Assembly (NCBI GenBank): GCA_002353825.1
Contig: DEKJ01000007.1
Location: 24,937 to 88,936 of the forward strand
Length of the DNA stretch: 64,000 nucleotides
Origin: Prevotella sp. UBA2725
Lineage (GTDB): Bacteria; Bacteroidota; Bacteroidia; Bacteroidales; Bacteroidaceae
Reading direction: 5' to 3'
The position numbers and the translations under genes were made by a program. The notes beneath the pieces are model-generated. The model saw only the letters and a list, made by a program, of their open reading frames with translations. It did not search any database and was not told the origin of the DNA. Shown in pieces: positions 9,547 through 16,774 of this stretch. The stretch's first letter is position 1, and every line of letters begins with the position of its first letter.

Positions 9547-10542
9547 TCAATATTCCTCTTGGTGCATATCTCTCCCTCCCCTGGATGGGGGAGGGGTAGG
9601 GGTGGGGCCTCCTCTGTATTCGCTCGGTGATTTCCCCACGATGTTCTTGAAGAACTTGGACAGGTGGGCTTGAGACGAGAATCCAAGATTCAAGGCAATC
9701 TCTTGAATGGTCCGGTCTGTTTTTGTCAATTGTCGCTCGATGTCTTTGACGATAGCATCATCGATAATGCTTTTGGGACTGCGGCCGGCGATGCGACGGC
9801 AGACCTGACCGAGATAGGCACTGCTCACATTGAGCTTGTCAGCATACGAGGCGACATCACTCTTAGTCGCGAAATCTTGACGGACGAGAGAGATAAAGTC
9901 GTTGTAGAGTTGTGTACTTCGTCCCTGCAACACGGTGGCCCCAGACAGTTGCCGCTTGCAGAAGTCGTTTGCCTTGCTTACAGCTTCTTGCATCTTCAGT
10001 CCTTCACAGAGGAAGACGGCGAGGGCCGAAGAGAAACCATTGCTCAGACCATGACGGTTGTCATCGTCGATAAAGCAAACATTGCCTAAGACCATGTCGC
10101 CCAAGAGGTCGGTCGCCTCCTGATGGCGGACGATGATGACTGAGCAGAGCGGAAATAATTTCTTGCGGATGAGGTTGAGGGCTTCATCACCCATGAGTCG
10201 CTCCCCACGACTGGAGAAAAGCACGGGGTCGTAGATGACAAAGTCGGGACGGTAACGGCGTAAGGCTCTTACGACCGTCTCAATGACTTCCACGCGTCTC
10301 ATCATGCCGATCTTCACGGCCCGAGGCTGCATATCGTTGACAAGTGCATCGATCTGACCACCGACAACGCTTGCCGGCAGGTCGTGGAACTCCTGAATGC
10401 CAAGGGTGTTCTGAAGTGTGATGGTCGTGATGGCGGAGACAGCGGTATACCCTAATTCTGCGATGTATCTGATATCAGCTTGGATACCTGATTCACCCGT
10501 AGGGTCACTACCTGTTATCGTCAATATGGTCTTGTCCTGCAT
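9547..10542 (-). CDS. ThiD/PdxK-like kinase domain fused to AraC-type DNA-binding domain
   Basis: In this 331-residue protein, residues 1 to about 215 have the ribokinase-like HMP/pyridoxal kinase fold (ILTITGSDPTGESGIQADI, AVKIGMM, VIYDPVLFSSRG). Residues about 218-312 are an AraC double HTH (RTIQEIALNLGFSSQAHLSK, SPSEYR). The anion-hole motif expected as GTGC or GxGD reads HGLSNGFSSAL, so catalysis is doubtful and the domain may serve as a ligand sensor. Its position before pdxS/pdxT suggests a B6-responsive regulator. The last ~20 residues (PTPTPPPSRGG) come from a GC-rich intergenic repeat that extended the reading frame. Confidence 0.85.
   Translation of the reverse strand: MQDKTILTITGSDPTGESGIQADIRYIAELGYTAVSAITTITLQNTLGIQEFHDLPASVVGGQIDALVNDMQPRAVKIGMMRRVEVIETVVRALRRYRPDFVIYDPVLFSSRGERLMGDEALNLIRKKLFPLCSVIIVRHQEATDLLGDMVLGNVCFIDDDNRHGLSNGFSSALAVFLCEGLKMQEAVSKANDFCKRQLSGATVLQGRSTQLYNDFISLVRQDFATKSDVASYADKLNVSSAYLGQVCRRIAGRSPKSIIDDAIVKDIERQLTKTDRTIQEIALNLGFSSQAHLSKFFKNIVGKSPSEYRGGPTPTPPPSRGGRDMHQEEY
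9571..9612. repeat. GC-rich palindromic (REP-like) element
   Basis: This C-run/G-run palindrome (CCCTCCCC..GGGGGAGGGG and flanking CCCC blocks) overlaps the 3' end of the kinase-AraC gene. A related copy lies at 13224-13258. Such elements recur between genes in Prevotella-like genomes; here it encodes the odd Pro-rich tail of the upstream protein. Confidence 0.55.
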
Positions 10543-10646
10543 CTATTTGTCTTATTTCTGTGTGCAAAGGAAAGGAAAAATGTTTGGAAGACAATCAATA
10601 AATTCGTTTTTTGATAACCTTTGCTTCAATTTGTATAACAAAATAA

Positions 10647-10667
10647 GGGCGGCCATAAGGGCCGCCC
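10647..10667 (-). terminator. Intrinsic terminator of the TCA operon
   Basis: An 8-bp GC stem (GGGCGGCC/GGCCGCCC) with a 5-nt loop is followed on the minus strand by a T-rich run. It lies 21 bp after the gltA stop codon. Confidence 0.75.
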
Positions 10668-10687
10668 CTGCAATGTACATATGTCTG

Positions 10688-12031
10688 TTATCGTTCGTCC
10701 AGCGGCACGTACTTCTTTTGCTCCTGGATGTTCTTGTAGGCAGGTCGAATGATACGACGGCCTTCGAAGTTCAGCTCCTCGATGCGGTGAGCCGTCCAAC
10801 CTACGATACGGGCCATGGCGAAAATCGGTGTGTAAATTTCCTGTGGCAAGCCGAGCATCTCATAGATGAAGCCACTGTAGAAGTCAAGATTTGCGCAGAT
10901 AGGTTTGTCTGATTTGCGGAAAGCCGTGACACACTTCACGCCTTCTTGCTCAATGAGCTTGAGGAACTCATATTCGTCGATTCGTCCCTTCTCCTTGGCG
11001 AGCTCACCGGCAAGGCGCTTCAGTTCTACGGCACGCGGGTCACTCATCGTGTAGACAGCATGACCGATACCATAGATGAGTCCGGACTTGTCGTATGCCT
11101 CTTTACGCAGCATACGGTTGAGATATGTATCGATCTCGTCAATGCTCTTCCAATCGGAGATATTTTCCTTCAGATGGTGGAACATATTGATGCACTTGAT
11201 GTTGGCACCTCCGTGCAAAGGACCCTTCAGTGAACCGATGCCGGCAGCAATGCTTGAATAGGTATCGGTACGGGTAGAACTTGTCACACGCACGGTGAAC
11301 GTTGAGTTGTTACCACCACCGTGCTCTGCCTGAATGATGAGCAGCAAGTCGAGCATGCGCGCATCGAGGTCGGTATAGTTGTGTTTGAGCATATAGAGGA
11401 AGTTCTCGGCAATGCCAAGGTTCTCCTTTGGATGGCTGATGTGCAGGCTGCTGCCCTGTACCGAGTGGCGATAGATGTTGTAAGCATAAGCTACAATGGT
11501 CGGGAACTTAGCGATAAGCTCTATCGACTGACGCATGAGATTGTCGCGACTGATGTCATCGGGATTGGGATCGAGAGTGTACATCTCCAAGACGCAACGC
11601 GCGAGGATGTTCATGATGTTAGAGCCTTCAATATCAATGATATGCACGATAGTACGGTGATCAAGCGCCATGTTGTCGTTGAGCAGTTCCTTGAAGGCAG
11701 CTAACTCTTCTTTGTCTGGGAGCTTGCCCGAGAGAAGAAGATAGGCGATCTCTTCAAATCCAAAGCGCTTCTCCTTCAACAATGGTGATACAAGGTCATC
11801 AAGCTCATAGCCACGGTAGTAGAGGCGGCCGGGGCATGGTTTCAGGGTGCCGTCCTCTGCCCGGTCGTAACCGATGACGTTACCGATATTCGTCAGTCCG
11901 ACAAGTACACCTGATCCGTCCTCATTACGGAGGCCACGCTTCACGCCGTACTTGGCGAAGGCCTCGCGCGGTATCTTGCAGGCCTCCTTTACTTCATCAC
12001 TGAGCTTATATACTAAATATTCCTTTTTCAT
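10688..12031 (-). CDS. gltA: Citrate synthase
   Basis: This 447-residue enzyme condenses oxaloacetate and acetyl-CoA to citrate. Active-site blocks are visible: EHGGGNNSTFTVRV, GPLHGGANIKCINM and YGIGHAVYTMSDPR. It is of the longer bacterial kind with PGRLYYRGYELDDL near residue 80. Its start overlaps the icd stop by 4 bp (ATGA), so translation is coupled. It is the last gene of acn-icd-gltA. Confidence 0.96.
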   Translation of the reverse strand: MKKEYLVYKLSDEVKEACKIPREAFAKYGVKRGLRNEDGSGVLVGLTNIGNVIGYDRAEDGTLKPCPGRLYYRGYELDDLVSPLLKEKRFGFEEIAYLLLSGKLPDKEELAAFKELLNDNMALDHRTIVHIIDIEGSNIMNILARCVLEMYTLDPNPDDISRDNLMRQSIELIAKFPTIVAYAYNIYRHSVQGSSLHISHPKENLGIAENFLYMLKHNYTDLDARMLDLLLIIQAEHGGGNNSTFTVRVTSSTRTDTYSSIAAGIGSLKGPLHGGANIKCINMFHHLKENISDWKSIDEIDTYLNRMLRKEAYDKSGLIYGIGHAVYTMSDPRAVELKRLAGELAKEKGRIDEYEFLKLIEQEGVKCVTAFRKSDKPICANLDFYSGFIYEMLGLPQEIYTPIFAMARIVGWTAHRIEELNFEGRRIIRPAYKNIQEQKKYVPLDER

Positions 12032-13206
12032 AGTTTCCCGATTAATTGATTACCAAACTCCTTTGTACCGAGGCTCTTTCCGTTAGGCATGAAGCGTGCG
12101 AGGTCGGCGGTTGCAATGCCCTGCTGAAACAGGCTCTCAAGCGCATTCTCTATCAGTTGCCCAGCCTCGTGCCAGCCCATGTAGTCGAGCATCATCACAG
12201 CTGAGAGGATGATACTGGAAGGATTGACGATGTCTTTCCCGGCGATGTCAGGAGCAATGCCGTGTGTCGCCTCGAAGATAGCGTGTCCCGTTTGGTAATT
12301 GATGTTACCGCCTGGAGCAATGCCGATGCCGCCAACCTGAGCAGCAAGCATGTCAGAGACATAATCGCCATTGAGGTTCATTGTGGCAATGACACTGTAA
12401 GCCTTTGGCTTGAGCAGTGCGTTCTGCAAGAAAGCATCGCAGATACAGTCGTTTATAACGAGCCGTCCGCTCTCGAGTTCTTTCTTGTATTCGAGCTCAG
12501 CGAGTTCATAGCCCCATTTCTTGAAGCCTCCTTCGGTGAACTTCATGATGTTACCTTTGTGAACAAGCGTCACGGTCTTGCGATCGTGGGCTAAGGCATA
12601 GTCGATAGCAGCACGGATGAGGCGCTCACTGCCTTCACGGCTTACAGGCTTGACACCGAAGCCGGATGTCTCGGGGAAGCGAACCTTATTGACGCCCATC
12701 TCGTTGTGAATGAAATCGTAGAACTTTTTTGCTTCCGGTGTGCCGGCTTCCCATTCGATACCCGCATAGATGTCCTCCGTATTCTCGCGGAAGATACACA
12801 TGTCGACATATTCGGGATGCTTCACAGGACTCTCGATGCCTTTGAAGTATCTCACGGGACGCTGGCAGACGTAGAGGTCGAGACCTTGGCGAAGAGCTAC
12901 GTTGAGACTTCTGATGCCACCACCGACGGGGGTCATCAATGGGCCTTTGATGCCAACGAGATATTCGCGGAAAGCATCCATAGTCTCCTTAGGGAGCCAC
13001 TCTCCCGTTTTTTCATGAGCCTTGCCGCCGGCAAGGACCTCTTTCCATTCTATCTTGCGCTTACCGTCATATGCCTTCTCAACAGCTGCATCTACGACAG
13101 CCTGCATCACGGGTGTAATTTCTGCGCCAACACCATCTCCTTCAATGAAAGGAATTGTAGGGTTATCGGGAACATTCAGTTTCCCATTGTTCTTTGTTAT
13201 CTTCAT
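12028..13206 (-). CDS. icd: Isocitrate dehydrogenase (predicted NAD-preferring)
   Basis: This 392-residue enzyme oxidatively decarboxylates isocitrate to 2-oxoglutarate. Substrate motifs are present (GGIRSLNVALRQ, CIFRENTEDIYAG). At the E. coli NADP-specificity positions it reads THGIAPDIAGKD: Lys344 and Tyr345 equivalents are Asp and Ile, and Tyr391 is Ala (TADLARFM), while Arg395 is kept. Asp-Ile is the signature of NAD-dependent homologues, so NAD use is predicted. It is the middle gene of the acn-icd-gltA operon. Confidence 0.95.
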   Translation of the reverse strand: MKITKNNGKLNVPDNPTIPFIEGDGVGAEITPVMQAVVDAAVEKAYDGKRKIEWKEVLAGGKAHEKTGEWLPKETMDAFREYLVGIKGPLMTPVGGGIRSLNVALRQGLDLYVCQRPVRYFKGIESPVKHPEYVDMCIFRENTEDIYAGIEWEAGTPEAKKFYDFIHNEMGVNKVRFPETSGFGVKPVSREGSERLIRAAIDYALAHDRKTVTLVHKGNIMKFTEGGFKKWGYELAELEYKKELESGRLVINDCICDAFLQNALLKPKAYSVIATMNLNGDYVSDMLAAQVGGIGIAPGGNINYQTGHAIFEATHGIAPDIAGKDIVNPSSIILSAVMMLDYMGWHEAGQLIENALESLFQQGIATADLARFMPNGKSLGTKEFGNQLIGKL

Positions 13207-13223
13207 AATCTTCTCTATATTTA

Positions 13224-13258
13224 GGCCTCTCCCCGGCCCTCCCCCGTAGGGAGGGTGG
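13224..13258. repeat. GC-rich palindromic (REP-like) element, second copy
   Basis: A CCCTCCCCC..GGGAGGG hairpin with a flanking GGCCTCTCCCC block lies between acn and icd. It is related to the element at 9571-9612. It may modulate read-through within the operon. Confidence 0.5.
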
Positions 13259-13316
13259 TCAGCCTGAAATTGTGTTAAAACAAACCATTAACATCTATCA
13301 CCTAACACCTATCGCC

Positions 13317-15611
13317 TCATTTCTGCGAAGCGTAGTTCAGTGCACTTCCTGCCTTGAACCATGCTATCTGCAGGTCGTTATAGGTATGGCGAGCCTGGAA
13401 TTGCTCCTCGCTGCCATCCTTGTGCTTCAGCGTTATTGTGAAGAGACTACCCGGAGCGAACTGAGCAAAGCCGGTCACCGAGATCCGGTCGTCCTCCTGC
13501 ACCTTCTCATAGTCGTCCTTGTTGACGAATGTGAGGGCAAGCATGCCTTGCTTCTTCAAGTTTGTCTCATGGATACGTGCGAAACTCTTGGCAAGGACGA
13601 CGCGCACATTGAGGAAGCGCGGCTCCATAGCAGCATGTTCACGAGAACTGCCTTCACCGTAGTTGTCTTCTGCTACGATGATGCTTGGTATACCATGTGC
13701 TTTATAGTCCTTGGCGGCAGATGATACCTCTTTATATTGTCCGTCAAGCTGGTCTTTCACATGATTGCTCTCGCCATTGAAGGCATTGACAGCGCCCATG
13801 AGCAAGTTGTCGGAGATATTCTGTAGATGACCGCGGAAGCGGAGCCATGGACCTGCCATGGAGATGTGGTCCGTCGTACATTTGCCCTGCGTCTTGATGA
13901 GCAGTGGCATGTCAATGAGGTCTTTGCCATCCCATGCGGAGAACGGGGCAAGTTTCTGCAAGCGCTCGGAGTCAGGACGAATCACAACCTCAATATTGTC
14001 AGCTTCATGAGGCGGTACGAAGAGACCTTCTTTCTCCAATTGCTCGATATTGCTTACAGTCTGTCCATCGTTCACATCAAATCCTTTCGGCGGGAACGCG
14101 TTGCCTGAAGGCTCATCGAGCATCACCTCGTTGCCGTCTTTATCTGTCAGTTTGTCTACAGCAGGATTGAAGTCGAGTTTACCTGCGATAGCTAAGGCCA
14201 CGACCATCTCCGGCGAACCAATAAATGCATAGGTATTGGGGTTGCCATCAGCACGTCTGCGGAAGTTGCGGTTGAAGGATGTTACGATAGAGTTCTTTCG
14301 CGTGTTGTCGTCGGTGTGCCGCTTCCATTGCCCAATGCAAGGTCCGCAGGCGTTGGTCATGATGATACCGCCAATCTTTCGTAGGTCTTCAAGGATACCA
14401 TCGCGCTCAGCTGTATAGCGGATCATCTCCGAACCAGGATTGATGATGAGCTCAGCCTTAACGGGGATATGCTTGGCTGTTGCCTGACGTGCCACAGAAG
14501 CGGCACGCGCAAGATCTTGATAGGACGAGTTGGTACAAGAGCCCACTAGTGCAACTTCAACCTTCAAAGGATAACCTTTCTCGGGAGCCTTAGTGCGCAT
14601 CTCAGAGATCGGTGTAGCGGCATCCGGTGTGAAGGGGCCGTTAAGATGAGGCTCAAGCGTCGAGAGGTCTATCGTGATAAGCTGATCAAAATATTTCTCG
14701 GGAGAAGCATACACCTCGTCGTCTGCCATAAGATCAGCTGTGTTGGCAAGTGCCATCTCTGCTACATCGTTGCGGCCTGTCTGACGCAGGTATTCTGCTG
14801 AGTGGTCATCGAAGGGGAAGATGGAGCAGGTGGCACCGAGCTCTGCGCCCATGTTACAGATGGTGGCACGGCCCGTAGCAGACAGGCTGCCCACGCCTTC
14901 GCCGAAATATTCGAGGATAGCGTTGGTACCGCCTTTCACGGTAAGCTGACCGAGAATCTCAAGAATGACGTCTTTCGGTGAAGCCCAACCTGAGAGATGT
15001 CCTTTTAGATGTACGCCGATGAGGCGTGGAAGTTTCAACTCCCATGCCTGTCCTGTGAGCACATCGACAGCATCGGCACCCCCGACACCTACAGCGACCA
15101 TGCCAAGACCGCCTGCATTAGGCGTGTGTGAGTCGGTACCTACCATCATACCGCCTGGAAAGGCATAGTTCTCAAGCACTACCTGGTGGATGATGCCTGC
15201 GCCGGGCGCCCAGAAGCCGATACCATATTTTGCGGAGGCTGACTTCAAAAAGTCGTACACCTCTTTATTAGTAGCCTTGGCTGCCGGAAGGTCTTTCTCC
15301 ACTCCGACATCGGCACGGATTAGGTGGTCGCAGTGTACGGTAGCAGGTACAGCAACATGGCTCTTGCCGGCATTCATAAACTGCAGAAGCGCCATTTGTG
15401 CAGTCGCATCCTGCATCGCAACTCTGTCGGGTCGAAAGTCGATATACGATTCTCCACGATGCAATGGCTCTGTAGGAAAGTCATTATAAAGATGTGAGAA
15501 GAGTACTTTCTCTGCATAGGTCAATGGACGGTTCAATTGTGCCTTTGCTGCTTTCACTCGGGACGAGTAGGTAGCGTAGAAACGCTGGAGCATGTTCAAA
15601 TCAAGAGTCAT
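13317..15611 (-). CDS. acn: Aconitate hydratase
   Basis: This 764-residue enzyme interconverts citrate and isocitrate with a [4Fe-4S] cluster. Cluster ligands are seen in VGSCTNSSYQDL and in NACGPCIGQWKR. The C-terminal swivel domain shows YGEGSSREHAAMEPR. Its size and order fit the mitochondrial-type AcnA family of Bacteroidota. It is the first gene of the acn-icd-gltA operon, with a minus-strand -7 box TAAATTTG about 30 bp upstream of the start. Confidence 0.96.
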   Translation of the reverse strand: MTLDLNMLQRFYATYSSRVKAAKAQLNRPLTYAEKVLFSHLYNDFPTEPLHRGESYIDFRPDRVAMQDATAQMALLQFMNAGKSHVAVPATVHCDHLIRADVGVEKDLPAAKATNKEVYDFLKSASAKYGIGFWAPGAGIIHQVVLENYAFPGGMMVGTDSHTPNAGGLGMVAVGVGGADAVDVLTGQAWELKLPRLIGVHLKGHLSGWASPKDVILEILGQLTVKGGTNAILEYFGEGVGSLSATGRATICNMGAELGATCSIFPFDDHSAEYLRQTGRNDVAEMALANTADLMADDEVYASPEKYFDQLITIDLSTLEPHLNGPFTPDAATPISEMRTKAPEKGYPLKVEVALVGSCTNSSYQDLARAASVARQATAKHIPVKAELIINPGSEMIRYTAERDGILEDLRKIGGIIMTNACGPCIGQWKRHTDDNTRKNSIVTSFNRNFRRRADGNPNTYAFIGSPEMVVALAIAGKLDFNPAVDKLTDKDGNEVMLDEPSGNAFPPKGFDVNDGQTVSNIEQLEKEGLFVPPHEADNIEVVIRPDSERLQKLAPFSAWDGKDLIDMPLLIKTQGKCTTDHISMAGPWLRFRGHLQNISDNLLMGAVNAFNGESNHVKDQLDGQYKEVSSAAKDYKAHGIPSIIVAEDNYGEGSSREHAAMEPRFLNVRVVLAKSFARIHETNLKKQGMLALTFVNKDDYEKVQEDDRISVTGFAQFAPGSLFTITLKHKDGSEEQFQARHTYNDLQIAWFKAGSALNYASQK

Positions 15612-15848
15612 AAATTCTTCGTTAAAGTATTACGATTGCAAATTTAAGTATTTATTTTCAATTTACCATGTTTTTAAGTGAATATTGTTACGGATTGATG
15701 CAAAAAACTTGCAAAATAGAGAGATTATGTAATTTTTATGCATTACTCTTTAAAAAAGAGTTCTTACATACTTTTATTTAGAGATTGTGATGATCAAGCA
15801 ACGAAGGAAATTGTATTGTTATTAAAGGTTAAATATTAGTTAATGTGT

Positions 15849-15879
15849 TTTGAACTTCACGGGATAATCCTTAATTTTG
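15849..15879 (+). promoter_or_regulatory. Promoter of the polysaccharide export genes
   Basis: A -33 TTTG (15849-15852) and a -7 TAATTTTG (15872-15879) are separated by 19 bp, the canonical Bacteroidota arrangement. They lie 25 bp before the start codon. The rest of the AT-rich 293-bp gap from 15612 shows only the divergent acn promoter. Confidence 0.75.
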
Positions 15880-15904
15880 CGAGAAATATTAGTTTATCAT
15901 ACGT

Positions 15905-16714
15905 ATGTTCAAACGCTCCTTATTCTATTTAGGACTTTCTTTATGTCTAGCGTTACTCGCTGTAGGTTGCGGAAGCATTAAAGATGTTTCTTATTTTCAG
16001 GACGTCAAGTCGGTAGACTCAGTTCGTACAGTAAAGCCTTACGTCATCGCTTTTCAACCTGGTGACAAGTTTTCTATTATTGTAAGCAGTAAGGATCCAA
16101 AACTTGCTGCATTGTTCAACCTTCCGGTGGTCACTTATCAGGCCGGTGCAACAATTACGGGCATGAGCTCCTCTTATAATCAGGTGTCTCTTTATACGGT
16201 GGATACGAAAGGAGATATCGATTTCCCGGTCCTTGGCAAGATACATGCCGGAGGACAAACAAGAGAGGAGTTGGCTGCGTTTATCAAAGGGCAGCTTATA
16301 GGCCGTGACCTCGTGAAAGATCCTGTCGTTACAATTGATTATGGTTCAATGTACTTCTCCGTAATAGGTGAAGTTAGTCGCCCCGGACAATATACCATTG
16401 ACCACGACCAAATCACATTGTTGGATGCAATAAGTAAGGCAGGAGACCTTACTATTTATGGTCTTCGTGATAGTGTGATGGTAATGAGAAACTTCAATGG
16501 CAAGCAGATAAGTTATACCACAGATCTCACGAACTGGAAGAAACTCACTTCTTCCCCTGCTTATTATATCCATCAGAATGATGTGGTCTACATCAAACCT
16601 AATGCAACTCGTAAGCGTCAGAGAACGGTCAATGGTAATACAGTGACATCTACCTCTTTCTGGGTGTCTATAGCTTCGCTCTTGACTTCTATCTCTGTCT
16701 TGCTGTTTAAGTAG
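15905..16714 (+). CDS. Polysaccharide export lipoprotein (Wza/BexD family)
   Basis: This 269-residue protein has an SPII signal (LLAVGCGSIKDVSYFQD), a poly-export domain (about 45-135; YVIAFQPGDKFSIIV) and a SLBB domain (about 140-215; SVIGEVSRPGQYTID). A C-terminal hydrophobic segment (FWVSIASLLTSISVLLF) probably crosses the outer membrane. It forms the export channel for exopolysaccharide or capsule together with the co-polymerase encoded next. No glycosyltransferases are nearby, so the pair may serve a locus elsewhere. Confidence 0.92.
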   Translation: MFKRSLFYLGLSLCLALLAVGCGSIKDVSYFQDVKSVDSVRTVKPYVIAFQPGDKFSIIVSSKDPKLAALFNLPVVTYQAGATITGMSSSYNQVSLYTVDTKGDIDFPVLGKIHAGGQTREELAAFIKGQLIGRDLVKDPVVTIDYGSMYFSVIGEVSRPGQYTIDHDQITLLDAISKAGDLTIYGLRDSVMVMRNFNGKQISYTTDLTNWKKLTSSPAYYIHQNDVVYIKPNATRKRQRTVNGNTVTSTSFWVSIASLLTSISVLLFK

Positions 16715-16774
16715 GATGAAGTAGATACATTATTTATTAGTTGATTTGATTCTGTTATAACAACGAAAAGAACA

